NCBI GenBank assembly: GCA_045648445.1
Contig: JAZRNY010000009.1
Location: 1 to 64,000 of the forward strand
Direction of reading: 5' to 3'
DNA length: 64,000 nucleotides
Source: SIG607 sp045648445
Lineage (GTDB): Bacteria; Bacillota; Clostridia; Oscillospirales; Acutalibacteraceae
The translations under genes were made by a program, and so were the position numbers. The notes beneath the pieces were generated by a model. It was given only the letters and a program-made list of their open reading frames with translations, searched no databases and was not told the DNA's origin. Positions 7,853 to 15,938 of the stretch are shown piece after piece (position 1 is the stretch's first letter; the number at the start of each line of letters is the position of its first letter).

Positions 7853-9712
7853 ATGAAATTTATGTTAGGTTGTAACTTTTGGGACAGCAAAAACGGTACT
7901 GATATGTGGCGTTTTTTTGATCCTGAACTTGTAGAAAGCGATATTAAAGCACTTGCAGAAAACGGAGTGCGTTTTATACGTTGTTTCCCAAACTGGAGAG
8001 ATTTTCAGCCGGTTGAAAAACTTTATCATTGGCGGGGTAATGATAAATGCTACGTTGACCTTGAAACAGAACAGCCACTTGACGGTTCTGACGGCATTGA
8101 CCCTAAACAAATTGAAAACTTTAAAACATTTGCCGCTATATGCGAAAAATATAACATTGACCTTCAGGTATCTATCGTTACCGGTTGGATGAGTGGTAGA
8201 CTTTTTGTACCCCCTGCAATTCACGGCAAGAATCCTATTATGGATTCCGAAGCTATGATGTGGGAAAACAAGTTTATCAGAGGTTTTGTAAACGCTGTTA
8301 AGGATTGCAAAAATATCGTTATGTGGGGTCTTGGAAACGAGAGTAACTGTATGGGTCCCGCAAATAACAGATATGATGCTTACGTGTGGACTGCTTTTGT
8401 GAGAAATGCTATTAAAGCGACAGATCCGTCAAGACCTATTTCTTCAAGTATGCACGGTTTAGGCGCTGATGAACAGGGGTGGACTCTTAAAGATCAGGGC
8501 GAAATTTGTGATTATATGTGTAATCATCCTTACGTATCCCGTTCTTTAAATAACGATATCGACCTTATGAACAAAATGCGTTCTACTGTTTTCCCCACAG
8601 TTCAGTGTGCTTTTTATGCCGACTTGGCAGGTAAGCCTACTATTCTTGAAGAGCAGGGCTCTTTCTCAAGAATGCTCGGTAATCAGGAAGTTGCTGCTGA
8701 TTTCGAGAGAATCAATATGTTCTCCGCTCTGGCTCATAACGTTAAAGGTTATATGTGGTGGTGTGGCGCGAACCACGTTGATTTGCCTAAACCGCCATAC
8801 CCATGGAGTATGATTGAACGTGATTTGGGATTACTTGAAACCGATAATTCACCAAAACCCGTTGCAAGAGAAATGAAGAAATTTGGTGAAGTTCTTGATA
8901 AACTTCCCTTTGAAGAAATGCCCGAAAGAACAACAGATGCATGTATTATGCTAACTGATGGTGTTGATAAATGGGGTGTAGGTTCTATTGCTTACGTTTT
9001 AGGTAATCAGGCAGGTCTTGATTGTAAGTTTACTGTAAGTGACGACCCTGTTCCTGACAGCAAACTTTATATAGTACCTTCCCTTGCAGGATGGTCGGTA
9101 CTTCATCAACGCGCTTGGTGGGGTATGCGCGACAAGGTAAGGGATAACGGCGCTAATATGCTTATTACATATAACGGTTCACAACTTTCTGACGTTGAAG
9201 ATATGCTCGGTCTTACTTCTTACGGTATTCTTAAACAGGGCAAAAAACATACCGCTAAGTTCCCATTCGGTGAAATGGAATATTGGGTAAATGCTGAGGC
9301 TAAACTTGAAAGTGTTGGTGCAGAAGTTCTTGCTACTAACGAAGAAGGAAACGTAGTTCTTTCTAAACACAAGTACGGCAAGGGTTATATTTATTTTCTT
9401 AACTTGCCTCTTGAACAAAACCTTATTAGTAAAGCGTGTGCATTTGATGATACCGATTACTATAAGTTCTATTCTCTTGTTGCTGAAGATATAGTAAAAG
9501 AAAAGGTACTCGTTTCAAAGAACTCACAAATTTTTGCTACGCTTCATCCGTATAATGACGGTGTTGTAGCAGTTGCTATGAACTACTCTAACGAAGAACA
9601 AAAGTGCGATTTTGTTATTAAAGAAGGTTGGGAAATTGCTGAAGTAATCCACGGAAAAGTTGATACTATCGGCAAGTGCGACGGCGCTATTTACTTTCTT
9701 AAAAAGAAATAA
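7853..9712 (+). CDS. Clan-A glycoside hydrolase (GH5/GH42-like), cytoplasmic
   Basis: A 619-residue retaining glycosidase with a TIM barrel. The acid/base is Glu163 in GLGNES and the nucleophile is most likely Glu267 in ILEEQGS, the usual strand-4 and strand-7 positions of clan GH-A. Beyond about residue 380 a flavodoxin-like region resembles the trimerisation domain of GH42 beta-galactosidases, followed by a small beta domain. There is no signal peptide, so the substrate is taken into the cell first. The start follows AGGAGG, with a TATAAT at 7817-7822 whose -35 is poor. I cannot decide between GH5-like and GH42-like or name the sugar. The convergent Gfo/Idh/MocA gene suggests that redox chemistry accompanies hydrolysis. 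Confidence 0.8.
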   Translation: MKFMLGCNFWDSKNGTDMWRFFDPELVESDIKALAENGVRFIRCFPNWRDFQPVEKLYHWRGNDKCYVDLETEQPLDGSDGIDPKQIENFKTFAAICEKYNIDLQVSIVTGWMSGRLFVPPAIHGKNPIMDSEAMMWENKFIRGFVNAVKDCKNIVMWGLGNESNCMGPANNRYDAYVWTAFVRNAIKATDPSRPISSSMHGLGADEQGWTLKDQGEICDYMCNHPYVSRSLNNDIDLMNKMRSTVFPTVQCAFYADLAGKPTILEEQGSFSRMLGNQEVAADFERINMFSALAHNVKGYMWWCGANHVDLPKPPYPWSMIERDLGLLETDNSPKPVAREMKKFGEVLDKLPFEEMPERTTDACIMLTDGVDKWGVGSIAYVLGNQAGLDCKFTVSDDPVPDSKLYIVPSLAGWSVLHQRAWWGMRDKVRDNGANMLITYNGSQLSDVEDMLGLTSYGILKQGKKHTAKFPFGEMEYWVNAEAKLESVGAEVLATNEEGNVVLSKHKYGKGYIYFLNLPLEQNLISKACAFDDTDYYKFYSLVAEDIVKEKVLVSKNSQIFATLHPYNDGVVAVAMNYSNEEQKCDFVIKEGWEIAEVIHGKVDTIGKCDGAIYFLKKK

Positions 9713-9727
9713 TGAATAGTTAACAAT

Positions 9728-9766
9728 AAAACCTCTCGACATTTAAGTTGAGAGGTTTTATTTTTT
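9728..9766. terminator. Bidirectional terminator
   Basis: AAAACCTCTCGAC pairs with GTTGAGAGGTTTT (one G-T pair), with T-runs on both strands, between the clan-A glycosidase and the converging oxidoreductase. Confidence 0.88.
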
Positions 9767-11033
9767 AATGTACTAATATCGTTTTGTTTCCATTAAGTCG
9801 CGATTCTTCGGCGGCAATTCCTATCAAATGGCTTTCAAGGGATTCTTCAAGTGAAGTAAAGTCGGTACATTCACCCGTTATAACTTTATAAAAGTCATTG
9901 ACAATACCAATATCGCCACCGCCATGACCTTGGTCAGTAGCCGTTAAATCGCTGATTTTATAAACAGTTTTTTCTTCACCGTGAGGAATTAATTCGACTG
10001 TGCCGGAGAGTTCATCAAGTACCACTTCTGCAAGTTCTCCGTATAGTACAACTCGTCTTCCTTTTGTGGCCGAAAAAATCATTTTTAAGTTAGCAACCAC
10101 GCCATTTTCAAATAACATCTGAACTAATTGGTGGTCAACAACGTGTGGGTCGTTATCTAAATCAAGGAAATAAGGACATTTTCCAAATACGTTTGTACGA
10201 AGTCCTTCATACAGCGCATCTTCGGTTATTGGGTTTTGTGCAGTTACTCTATAATATGGCCATGCATATCCAGGACGTCCTGCTTTTATCCATTTGTCAA
10301 CATATATCTTTTTAGCGCTATATGGACAACTTTCAACGTGAGGACAATCAAGGCAAAATTCGGTTGCTCCGTTTGGTGCATTTTCTTTAGTAAAGCAATT
10401 ACGACCACCTATCGATGAAACGTTTTTACATTTTGAACCTGCATAGTGCTGAATTAAGTCCAAATCGTGACAACATTTACCTAGTATGGTAGGATGTAAT
10501 TTTCCTTGCCAAATACTGTGTAACTTAATATATGCTTGAATAAAATGCCAATAGGTAACTCTTTCGGTATGGTCTATTGCCATAAGTTTTCCAAGTTTGC
10601 CGGATTTGATTATTTCATCAAGTAATTTAAATGCAGGCGCATATCTTAATACGTGACATACCGCTATTTTACAGTTGGTCTTTTTTTGCATTTCAAGAAG
10701 CGCTTTAATTTCTTCTGCAGAGTCTGATATCGGCTTTTCGAGTAAAATATCGTAACCGAGTTCCATACCACGTAAACATTGTTTTACGTGGTCTTTGTCC
10801 CAAGTCACTATTACCAGCACGTCGGCTCTTTTTTCTTTTAAAAACTCGTTTTCATCAGTAAAGGTGGACTCAGGGTTTATATGTAAACATTTAGTTAGTG
10901 CTTCTATTTTTATCGGGTTTGTATCGCAAAGAGAAACAACGCTGAATTTTTCAGGTTGTTTGCTCATATAATGTGCGTAAACTCCGCCACGATTGCCACA
11001 ACCCATAATTGCTACAGTGTAAGTTTTAGTCAT
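9765..11033 (-). CDS. Gfo/Idh/MocA-family oxidoreductase with a four-cysteine insert
   Basis: A 422-residue NAD(P)-dependent sugar or cyclitol dehydrogenase. The N-terminal Rossmann fold opens with MGCGNRGG, and the family EKP motif is in DILLEKPIS. The C-terminal alpha/beta domain should bind the substrate, with HDLDLIQHY matching the usual helix carrying the catalytic His. Between strands sits an insert with Cys213, Cys227, Cys230 and Cys236, spaced like a small zinc or iron-sulfur site. It is longer than the common 330-390 residues because of this insert. The start follows an AAGGAG site. It is divergent from the first AraC regulator, so that protein probably controls it. Confidence 0.88.
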   Translation of the reverse strand: MTKTYTVAIMGCGNRGGVYAHYMSKQPEKFSVVSLCDTNPIKIEALTKCLHINPESTFTDENEFLKEKRADVLVIVTWDKDHVKQCLRGMELGYDILLEKPISDSAEEIKALLEMQKKTNCKIAVCHVLRYAPAFKLLDEIIKSGKLGKLMAIDHTERVTYWHFIQAYIKLHSIWQGKLHPTILGKCCHDLDLIQHYAGSKCKNVSSIGGRNCFTKENAPNGATEFCLDCPHVESCPYSAKKIYVDKWIKAGRPGYAWPYYRVTAQNPITEDALYEGLRTNVFGKCPYFLDLDNDPHVVDHQLVQMLFENGVVANLKMIFSATKGRRVVLYGELAEVVLDELSGTVELIPHGEEKTVYKISDLTATDQGHGGGDIGIVNDFYKVITGECTDFTSLEESLESHLIGIAAEESRLNGNKTILVH

Positions 11034-11182
11034 AAAAACACTCCTTTAAAGTACTTATTTGATTTTAAAGCCGTTTTATATTATTTTCAATGTAATAATT
11101 AGTTTTATAATTGTAAAATTGCGAACAAATTATTGAACAAATCGTATAATTGTGTTAAAATGAATTAAAAGGTGGGATTTAG

Positions 11183-12052
11183 GTGCAGTTAGATTTTTCA
11201 GATCTTAATAAAACATTTTTTACTGTTTCTGATATTTTTGTCACTAAGCAACGTTCTAACGAAAAAACGAGTATCGATATGTGTTCGCAACCTCGTACAA
11301 CGGATGCACTTTTGTTTTTTGGCAGCGGAACAGCAATCTGTTATCAAAAAGGTTTAGAACCTTGTTTCGTTTCGCAAGGTACTCTTATGTATATGCCTAA
11401 GGGAAGTTTGTATACTTGGGATATTTTACCTTCTGCCGCTACCGGAGAACAGGAAAGAATATTATTTGAATTTACTTTAAATGAAGCGAAAATTAAACGT
11501 CTTAATTCTATTAAAAAAGAAATGTCAGCCGTAGAAACTGATGAAACTATTCATTTTTCAAACCACGTAGTTACCGTAAGTAATAATCATTCAGAAAGTT
11601 ATAAAAGGTTGTTTTCCAAACTTTTAGATAAGTATACAAAGCAATCAGAAAATCCCTTGGAAATATACCTTACTATATACGAAATATTTTCCCTTATTGG
11701 TAATGATTATAGCAACGATAAGCGTAAAAGCGATTTTTTGATTATTGAAAAGGCAATAAAATATTTGGAAAATGACTGTAATTTTAACATTAATATGAAA
11801 GAACTTGCCGAAAACAGTAACGTAAGCCTTAGATATTTTGAAAAACTGTTTAAGGAATATTCCGGTGTATCACCTAAAGAATATATGGACGCACGAAGAA
11901 TTTCATTTATTAAAATTTTTCTTTGCGAGAAAAATATGACTTTAGATGAAATCGCAAATAAACTTTCATTTTTTGACAGTGGTCATTTGTGTAGATTTTT
12001 TAAACAAAAAACAGGTTTTACCCCAACTGAATATAAAAGGTTATATAAATAA
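11183..12052 (+). CDS. AraC-family transcriptional regulator
   Basis: A 289-residue regulator with an N-terminal cupin-like sensing region (residues about 1-150) and the double helix-turn-helix of AraC/XylS proteins in the last 100 residues (MKELAENSNVSLRYFEKLFK and a second helix pair ending in FKQKTGFTPTEYK). It starts with GTG behind AAGGTGG. It is divergent from the four-cysteine oxidoreductase, with a 149-base gap that has a TATAAT at 11145-11150 but no clear -35. The ligand is probably a sugar handled by the neighbouring enzymes. Its stop lies four bases from that of another AraC gene on the other strand. Confidence 0.88.
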   Translation: MQLDFSDLNKTFFTVSDIFVTKQRSNEKTSIDMCSQPRTTDALLFFGSGTAICYQKGLEPCFVSQGTLMYMPKGSLYTWDILPSAATGEQERILFEFTLNEAKIKRLNSIKKEMSAVETDETIHFSNHVVTVSNNHSESYKRLFSKLLDKYTKQSENPLEIYLTIYEIFSLIGNDYSNDKRKSDFLIIEKAIKYLENDCNFNINMKELAENSNVSLRYFEKLFKEYSGVSPKEYMDARRISFIKIFLCEKNMTLDEIANKLSFFDSGHLCRFFKQKTGFTPTEYKRLYK

Positions 12053-12056
12053 AACT

Positions 12057-12821
12057 TTAAAAGTTAGTTGTTTTGCGAATGTCTTTTGGCGATTTACCAA
12101 TTACACCTTTCATAATTTTTCTAAAATAAGACGATGAACTAAATCCTAAGGTATCACTGATTTCCTCAACACTTTTATCTGTTGTGGTAAGCAGTTCACA
12201 AGCCTTATCAATAAGAATTTTGTGCTTGATTTCGACGGGGGTTTTGTTTAAAACTCTTTTGAACATTGCATATATTCCCGATTCACTCATACTGCAATAA
12301 CGGGCAATATCATTTACTGAAGAATTAGGATTTTTATTCATAAATGATATTGCTTTTCTTATATTCTCATCATTTTTGACCGTTGCGTTTTGTTTCATCT
12401 TTTTTGAAACGGTGCCTAAAAAGGTATAAAGAAGACCAATGTTTTTGCAATCTATATTTAAAGTTTCTGTAATTTGATTTAATAAATTATTTTCATATTC
12501 ATTAAGAGATAATTTTTGCAACATATATTCTTCTGTATCTTCTTTAGGGAAAAGTTTAAAGCCTAAAGAATAGAATTCTACCTCATTATTAGCATCACCG
12601 TACCAACGTGATTGATAGAGTGTGTGCATAGGAATATAAAATACGTCGCCTTCCTTAACGTCAATACTGTAATAATTTGTATTTAAGCGTGCTGTTCCTT
12701 TTAGCATAATTCCTATAAAATGCGACGGACCACCGGGATAAGAAGAATGGTCGGTAAATCTATAACGCAAAAAGTAGTATTTATTGAAATTAAAGTATTT
12801 GAAGAAATTTGTGCTATTCAT
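12057..12821 (-). CDS. AraC-family regulator with cupin domain
   Basis: A 254-residue regulator: a cupin-type sensing domain (GGPSHFIGIMLKG, then EGDVFYIPMHTLYQ) followed by two helix-turn-helix units (VNDIARYCSMSESGIYAMFK and VEEISDTLGFSSSSYFRKI). The frame stays open to 12896, but the -35 and -10 of its own promoter lie inside that extension, so ATG 12821 is chosen. A GAGGA sits 8 bases upstream of it. It is divergent from the MDR dehydrogenase gene, across a gap of about 100 bases holding overlapping promoters. It therefore probably controls itself and the dehydrogenase-oxidoreductase pair. Confidence 0.86.
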   Translation of the reverse strand: MNSTNFFKYFNFNKYYFLRYRFTDHSSYPGGPSHFIGIMLKGTARLNTNYYSIDVKEGDVFYIPMHTLYQSRWYGDANNEVEFYSLGFKLFPKEDTEEYMLQKLSLNEYENNLLNQITETLNIDCKNIGLLYTFLGTVSKKMKQNATVKNDENIRKAISFMNKNPNSSVNDIARYCSMSESGIYAMFKRVLNKTPVEIKHKILIDKACELLTTTDKSVEEISDTLGFSSSSYFRKIMKGVIGKSPKDIRKTTNF

Positions 12822-12866
12822 ATCAATATTCCTCATTTTAGTGTAGAATTTTACCTTATATTTTGT

Positions 12867-12896
12867 AGTATAATACATTGTAAGTTTTTTTGTCAA
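12867..12896 (-). promoter_or_regulatory. Promoter of the reverse AraC gene, overlapping a forward -10
   Basis: On the reverse strand TTGACA and TATACT are spaced by 18 bases. The same bases read forward give TATAAT at 12869-12874, a candidate -10 for the MDR dehydrogenase with a weak -35 (GAATTT, 17-base spacing). The two start sites would exclude each other. Confidence 0.65.
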
Positions 12897-12923
12897 GTGA
12901 TAAACTTTTTTCGAGGTGGTATT

Positions 12924-13946
12924 ATGAATACAAAAACTATATTGTTTACTGCTCCATACGTTGCAGAAATGATTGATGAAAATATTGGAGAACCAAAGGA
13001 AAACGAAGTACAGGTTAAACTTATGGTTTCTACAATAAGCAGCGGTACCGAAAGAGCTAACCTTATTGGTGAATTAAACGTTAACGGTGCCGTTATATAC
13101 GATAAACCTATTTTCCCAAGACGTCCCGGATACAGTAGTTCGGGTGTTGTAACTAAGGTGGGGGATAACGTTACCGAATATAAAGTAGGGGATAGAGTTG
13201 CTCTTTCTTGGTCGGTTCATAGCCAATATTGTAATATGCCCGTATCAAACTTACGAAAAATTTTAGATGACAGTATTCCTTTTGAGGAAGCGGCTCTTTG
13301 GCATATTTCAACATTTCCTATGGCTGCTATTAGAAAATGTGCACTTGAACTTGGAGAATCTGCGCTCGTTATGGGCATAGGCGTACTTGGCATGATAGGC
13401 ATTAAACAGTTAAAAGCGGCAGGAGCTTCACCAATTGTTGCCGTTGACCCTAATAAAGATAAAAGAGAACTTGCATTGAAAATCGGTGCTGATTATGCTT
13501 TTGATCCCTTCGAAGAAAATTTTGCGCAAAAGGTTAAGGATGTCACTTACGGTGGCGTTAACGTATGTCTTGAAGTAACCGGTGTTGGCGGCGGACTTAA
13601 CGGAGCCCTTGATTGTATGGCACCTTTTGGCAGAGTTGCTTTGCTTGGTTGCACACGTCATTCTGATTTTACCGTTGATTATTATCATAAGGTACACGCT
13701 CCCGGTATAACTCTTATAGGCGCCCATACTTGCGCCCGTCCTAAATATGAGTCTTCTGCTAAAATGTGGACCGAATATGATGACGTTATGGCTATGCAAC
13801 GTCTTTTTGTAACAGGAAGAACAAAAATAGGAGATTTAGTTGATGAAACCTATTCACCGAATGATTATAAAAAGGTATATGACAGGCTTGCCAATGAATC
13901 AACTTTCCCGGTAGTACAATTTGATTGGAGATTACTTGATGAATAA
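12924..13946 (+). CDS. Medium-chain (zinc-type) alcohol/polyol dehydrogenase
   Basis: A 340-residue MDR-superfamily enzyme. The GroES-like N-domain carries SSGTERANL and RPGYSSSGVV; the Rossmann domain has VMGIGVLGMIG and the NAD-selecting Asp in AVDPNKDKR. The usual catalytic zinc Cys is replaced in the SSGTE segment, as in the threonine-dehydrogenase-like and BchC-like branches, so dependence on zinc is uncertain. The frame extends upstream to 12720, across the opposing regulator, but ATG 12924 follows GAGGTGG and gives a normal N-terminus. The stop overlaps the next gene by 8 bases, so the two dehydrogenases are translated together. Likely substrate: a sugar, cyclitol or their keto form. 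Confidence 0.85.
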   Translation: MNTKTILFTAPYVAEMIDENIGEPKENEVQVKLMVSTISSGTERANLIGELNVNGAVIYDKPIFPRRPGYSSSGVVTKVGDNVTEYKVGDRVALSWSVHSQYCNMPVSNLRKILDDSIPFEEAALWHISTFPMAAIRKCALELGESALVMGIGVLGMIGIKQLKAAGASPIVAVDPNKDKRELALKIGADYAFDPFEENFAQKVKDVTYGGVNVCLEVTGVGGGLNGALDCMAPFGRVALLGCTRHSDFTVDYYHKVHAPGITLIGAHTCARPKYESSAKMWTEYDDVMAMQRLFVTGRTKIGDLVDETYSPNDYKKVYDRLANESTFPVVQFDWRLLDE

Positions 13947-14943
13947 AATAAGAATTGCTCAAATTGGTGCAGGACATGACCATGCCCCCAGTGTCTTTAA
14001 AAGTATTGCTAAACAAAAAGATATTTTTGAGGTAGTCGGTTATGCTTTACCCGATAATGAAGAAGAAATTTTCAAAAACAATTGTAAATGTTTTGATGGG
14101 TATAAGAAATTAACTGTTGAAGAAATTATGGCTGATAAAACTATAACTGCCGTAACAATCGAAACTCAGGAAGTTAATCTTACTAAATATGCTTTGCTTG
14201 CCGCACAAAACGGTAAGCAAATACATATGGATAAACCAGGCGGCACTGATTATGTGGAATTTAAACAACTTATAACTACCGTTAAAGAAAATAACCTTGT
14301 ATTTCATCTTGGTTATATGTATAGATATAATCCGTACGTTATTAAACTTATGGAAGATATTAAAAACGGAAAATTAGGTGAAATTTACAGCGTTGAAGCA
14401 CAAATGAATTGTAAGCATCCGGTCGAAAAAAGAAATTGGCTTGGTACCTTTAAGGGCGGTATGTTATTCTTTCTCGGATGTCATTTGATAGACCTTATTA
14501 TCTCAATTCAAGGTGAACCTAAAAACATTATCCCTTTAAGCAGAAGCACCAAAATAGATGGTGTGACAGGTGAGGATTTTGGTATGGTAGTGTTTGAGTA
14601 TGACAACGGCGTTTCTTTTGCCAAAACCTGTGCAGAGGAAAGGGGCGGTTTCGAAAGAAGACAACTTGTAGTATGCGGTTCGCTTGGTACCGTGGAACTT
14701 AAACCTCTTGAGTGGTATTCTGACATTAAAGAAGCATTGCAGTTTACCAAAAAGACTGAGCACTTTATAGACGATTGGGATACCGAAGGATTTGTAGAAA
14801 ATAGTGAGTCCTTTAATAGATATGATGGAATGATTCGCTCATTTGCGGAATATTGTGTAGGATTAAAGAAAAATCCGTATTCTTATGAGTATGAACTTAA
14901 ACTGTATGAAATACTTCTTGCTTCGTGCGGTGTCAAATTTTGA
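13939..14943 (+). CDS. Gfo/Idh/MocA-family oxidoreductase
   Basis: A 334-residue NAD(P)-dependent dehydrogenase. The N-terminal motif is AQIGAGHDH, the EKP-like motif appears as HMDKPGG, and the C-terminal substrate domain includes LGCHLIDLII with the probable catalytic His. ATG 13939 overlaps the preceding stop by 8 bases and has TGGAGA upstream at 7 bases. With the MDR enzyme next to it, this could be a pair that oxidises and then reduces the same sugar, as in 3-keto-glycoside or inositol-type pathways; that is inference. A clean terminator follows. Confidence 0.87.
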   Translation: MNKIRIAQIGAGHDHAPSVFKSIAKQKDIFEVVGYALPDNEEEIFKNNCKCFDGYKKLTVEEIMADKTITAVTIETQEVNLTKYALLAAQNGKQIHMDKPGGTDYVEFKQLITTVKENNLVFHLGYMYRYNPYVIKLMEDIKNGKLGEIYSVEAQMNCKHPVEKRNWLGTFKGGMLFFLGCHLIDLIISIQGEPKNIIPLSRSTKIDGVTGEDFGMVVFEYDNGVSFAKTCAEERGGFERRQLVVCGSLGTVELKPLEWYSDIKEALQFTKKTEHFIDDWDTEGFVENSESFNRYDGMIRSFAEYCVGLKKNPYSYEYELKLYEILLASCGVKF

Positions 14944-14951
14944 CGAATAAT

Positions 14952-14993
14952 AAAAAATGGTGACTTGAAAATTTCAAAGTCACCATTTTTTTT
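14952..14993 (+). terminator. Intrinsic terminator
   Basis: AAATGGTGACTT pairs with AAGTCACCATTT, followed by a run of Ts. It closes the dehydrogenase pair before spo0A. Confidence 0.9.
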
Positions 14994-15065
14994 GGGAAAA
15001 TGTTATAAAATCCTAAGAATTAATTAGAATTATTTACTAAAAGTAGGAAAAAACCAAAAAAACAG

Positions 15066-15094
15066 TTGAAATAATTTTAAACCTGTGATAGAAT
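15066..15094 (+). promoter_or_regulatory. Promoter of spo0A
   Basis: TTGAAA and TAGAAT are spaced by 17 bases, 34 bases before the spo0A ATG. I did not find a clear 0A box (TGTCGAA) or a sigma-H site near it. Confidence 0.5.
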
Positions 15095-15128
15095 AATTTT
15101 GCAAATTTTAAAAAAAGGAGACGAGAAA

Positions 15129-15902
15129 ATGTCAAACAAATGTAAAATTATTATTGCAGACGACAATACTGAATTCGGTAAAAGCTGTGTTGCTGCACTA
15201 AGAGACAGAGGTATGGACGTATACACCTGCGAAAAAGATGGCAGAAAGTTAATAGATGCCATCAGAGATATTCGGCCAAATATCGTACTTGCAGACGTAT
15301 TTATGCCAAGTGCTGACATTATTAGTGTTATGCAAACAGTTTTTACCGAATTAGACTTTAAGCCAACCTTCTTTGCAATGGCAGGTTTTGACAATCCGAG
15401 ACTTGAAAGAGAAACCATTTCTTCGGGTGCAACCTACTATTTTGTGAAGCCTTTTGATATTAGGTTGTTGGCAGAAAGAATTAATCAACTTTCCGGTTTT
15501 AAGCGTAATGAACTTTTTTCTAAAACCAGAGGGAAGTCGGTTAGTAATGATGAACTTGAACTTATGGTTACCGATATTATACATAAAATCGGAATTCCGG
15601 CGCACATTAAAGGTTATAATTATTTAAGAGAAGCCATTATTTTATCTGTAAAAGATAGTGAAATGATAAATTCGGTAACAAAACTTTTATATCCTACTAT
15701 TGCTAAAACCTTTTCTACTACACCATCACGAGTTGAAAGAGCCATTCGTCATGCTATAGAGGTAGCGTGGGACAGGGGAGACACCGATATATTGGATTCG
15801 TATTTCGGGTACACGGTTCAAAATCAGAGGGGTAAACCCACAAACTCTGAATTTGTAGCAATGATGGCAGATAATCTGAGATTAAATATTAAAGTAGTAT
15901 AA
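15129..15902 (+). CDS. spo0A: Sporulation master regulator Spo0A
   Basis: Spo0A is the response regulator that commits the cell to sporulation. The receiver has the acidic pair Asp11-Asp12, the phosphorylation site Asp56 in LADVFMP and Lys107 in VKPFD. The conserved Ser/Thr switch position appears to be Ala85 (FFAMAGFDN). The C-terminal DNA-binding domain is unmistakable: IPAHIKGYNYLREAI, SRVERAIRHAIEVAW and GKPTNSEFVA. At 257 residues it has normal length. ATG 15129 follows AAAGGAG; an earlier in-frame TTG-type start at 15099 is discarded. The gene is alone, with its own promoter and terminator, unlike the usual spoIVB-spo0A neighbourhood. Confidence 0.97.
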   Translation: MSNKCKIIIADDNTEFGKSCVAALRDRGMDVYTCEKDGRKLIDAIRDIRPNIVLADVFMPSADIISVMQTVFTELDFKPTFFAMAGFDNPRLERETISSGATYYFVKPFDIRLLAERINQLSGFKRNELFSKTRGKSVSNDELELMVTDIIHKIGIPAHIKGYNYLREAIILSVKDSEMINSVTKLLYPTIAKTFSTTPSRVERAIRHAIEVAWDRGDTDILDSYFGYTVQNQRGKPTNSEFVAMMADNLRLNIKVV

Positions 15903-15906
15903 TTTT

Positions 15907-15938
15907 AAATCGCCTCAAATAGATGAGGCGATTTTTTT
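15907..15938. terminator. Bidirectional terminator between spo0A and pflA
   Basis: AAATCGCCTC pairs with GAGGCGATTT and is followed by Ts. It overlaps the last bases of the reverse-strand pflA. Confidence 0.88.

Noticed and set aside
12822..12896. Longer N-terminus for the reverse AraC regulator
   Set aside because: The extension contains the gene's own -35 and -10, and ATG 12821 has a better ribosome site.
12720..12923. N-terminal extension of the MDR dehydrogenase
   Set aside because: It lies antisense over the AraC gene and gives a sequence unlike MDR proteins; ATG 12924 with GAGGTGG fits the family start.
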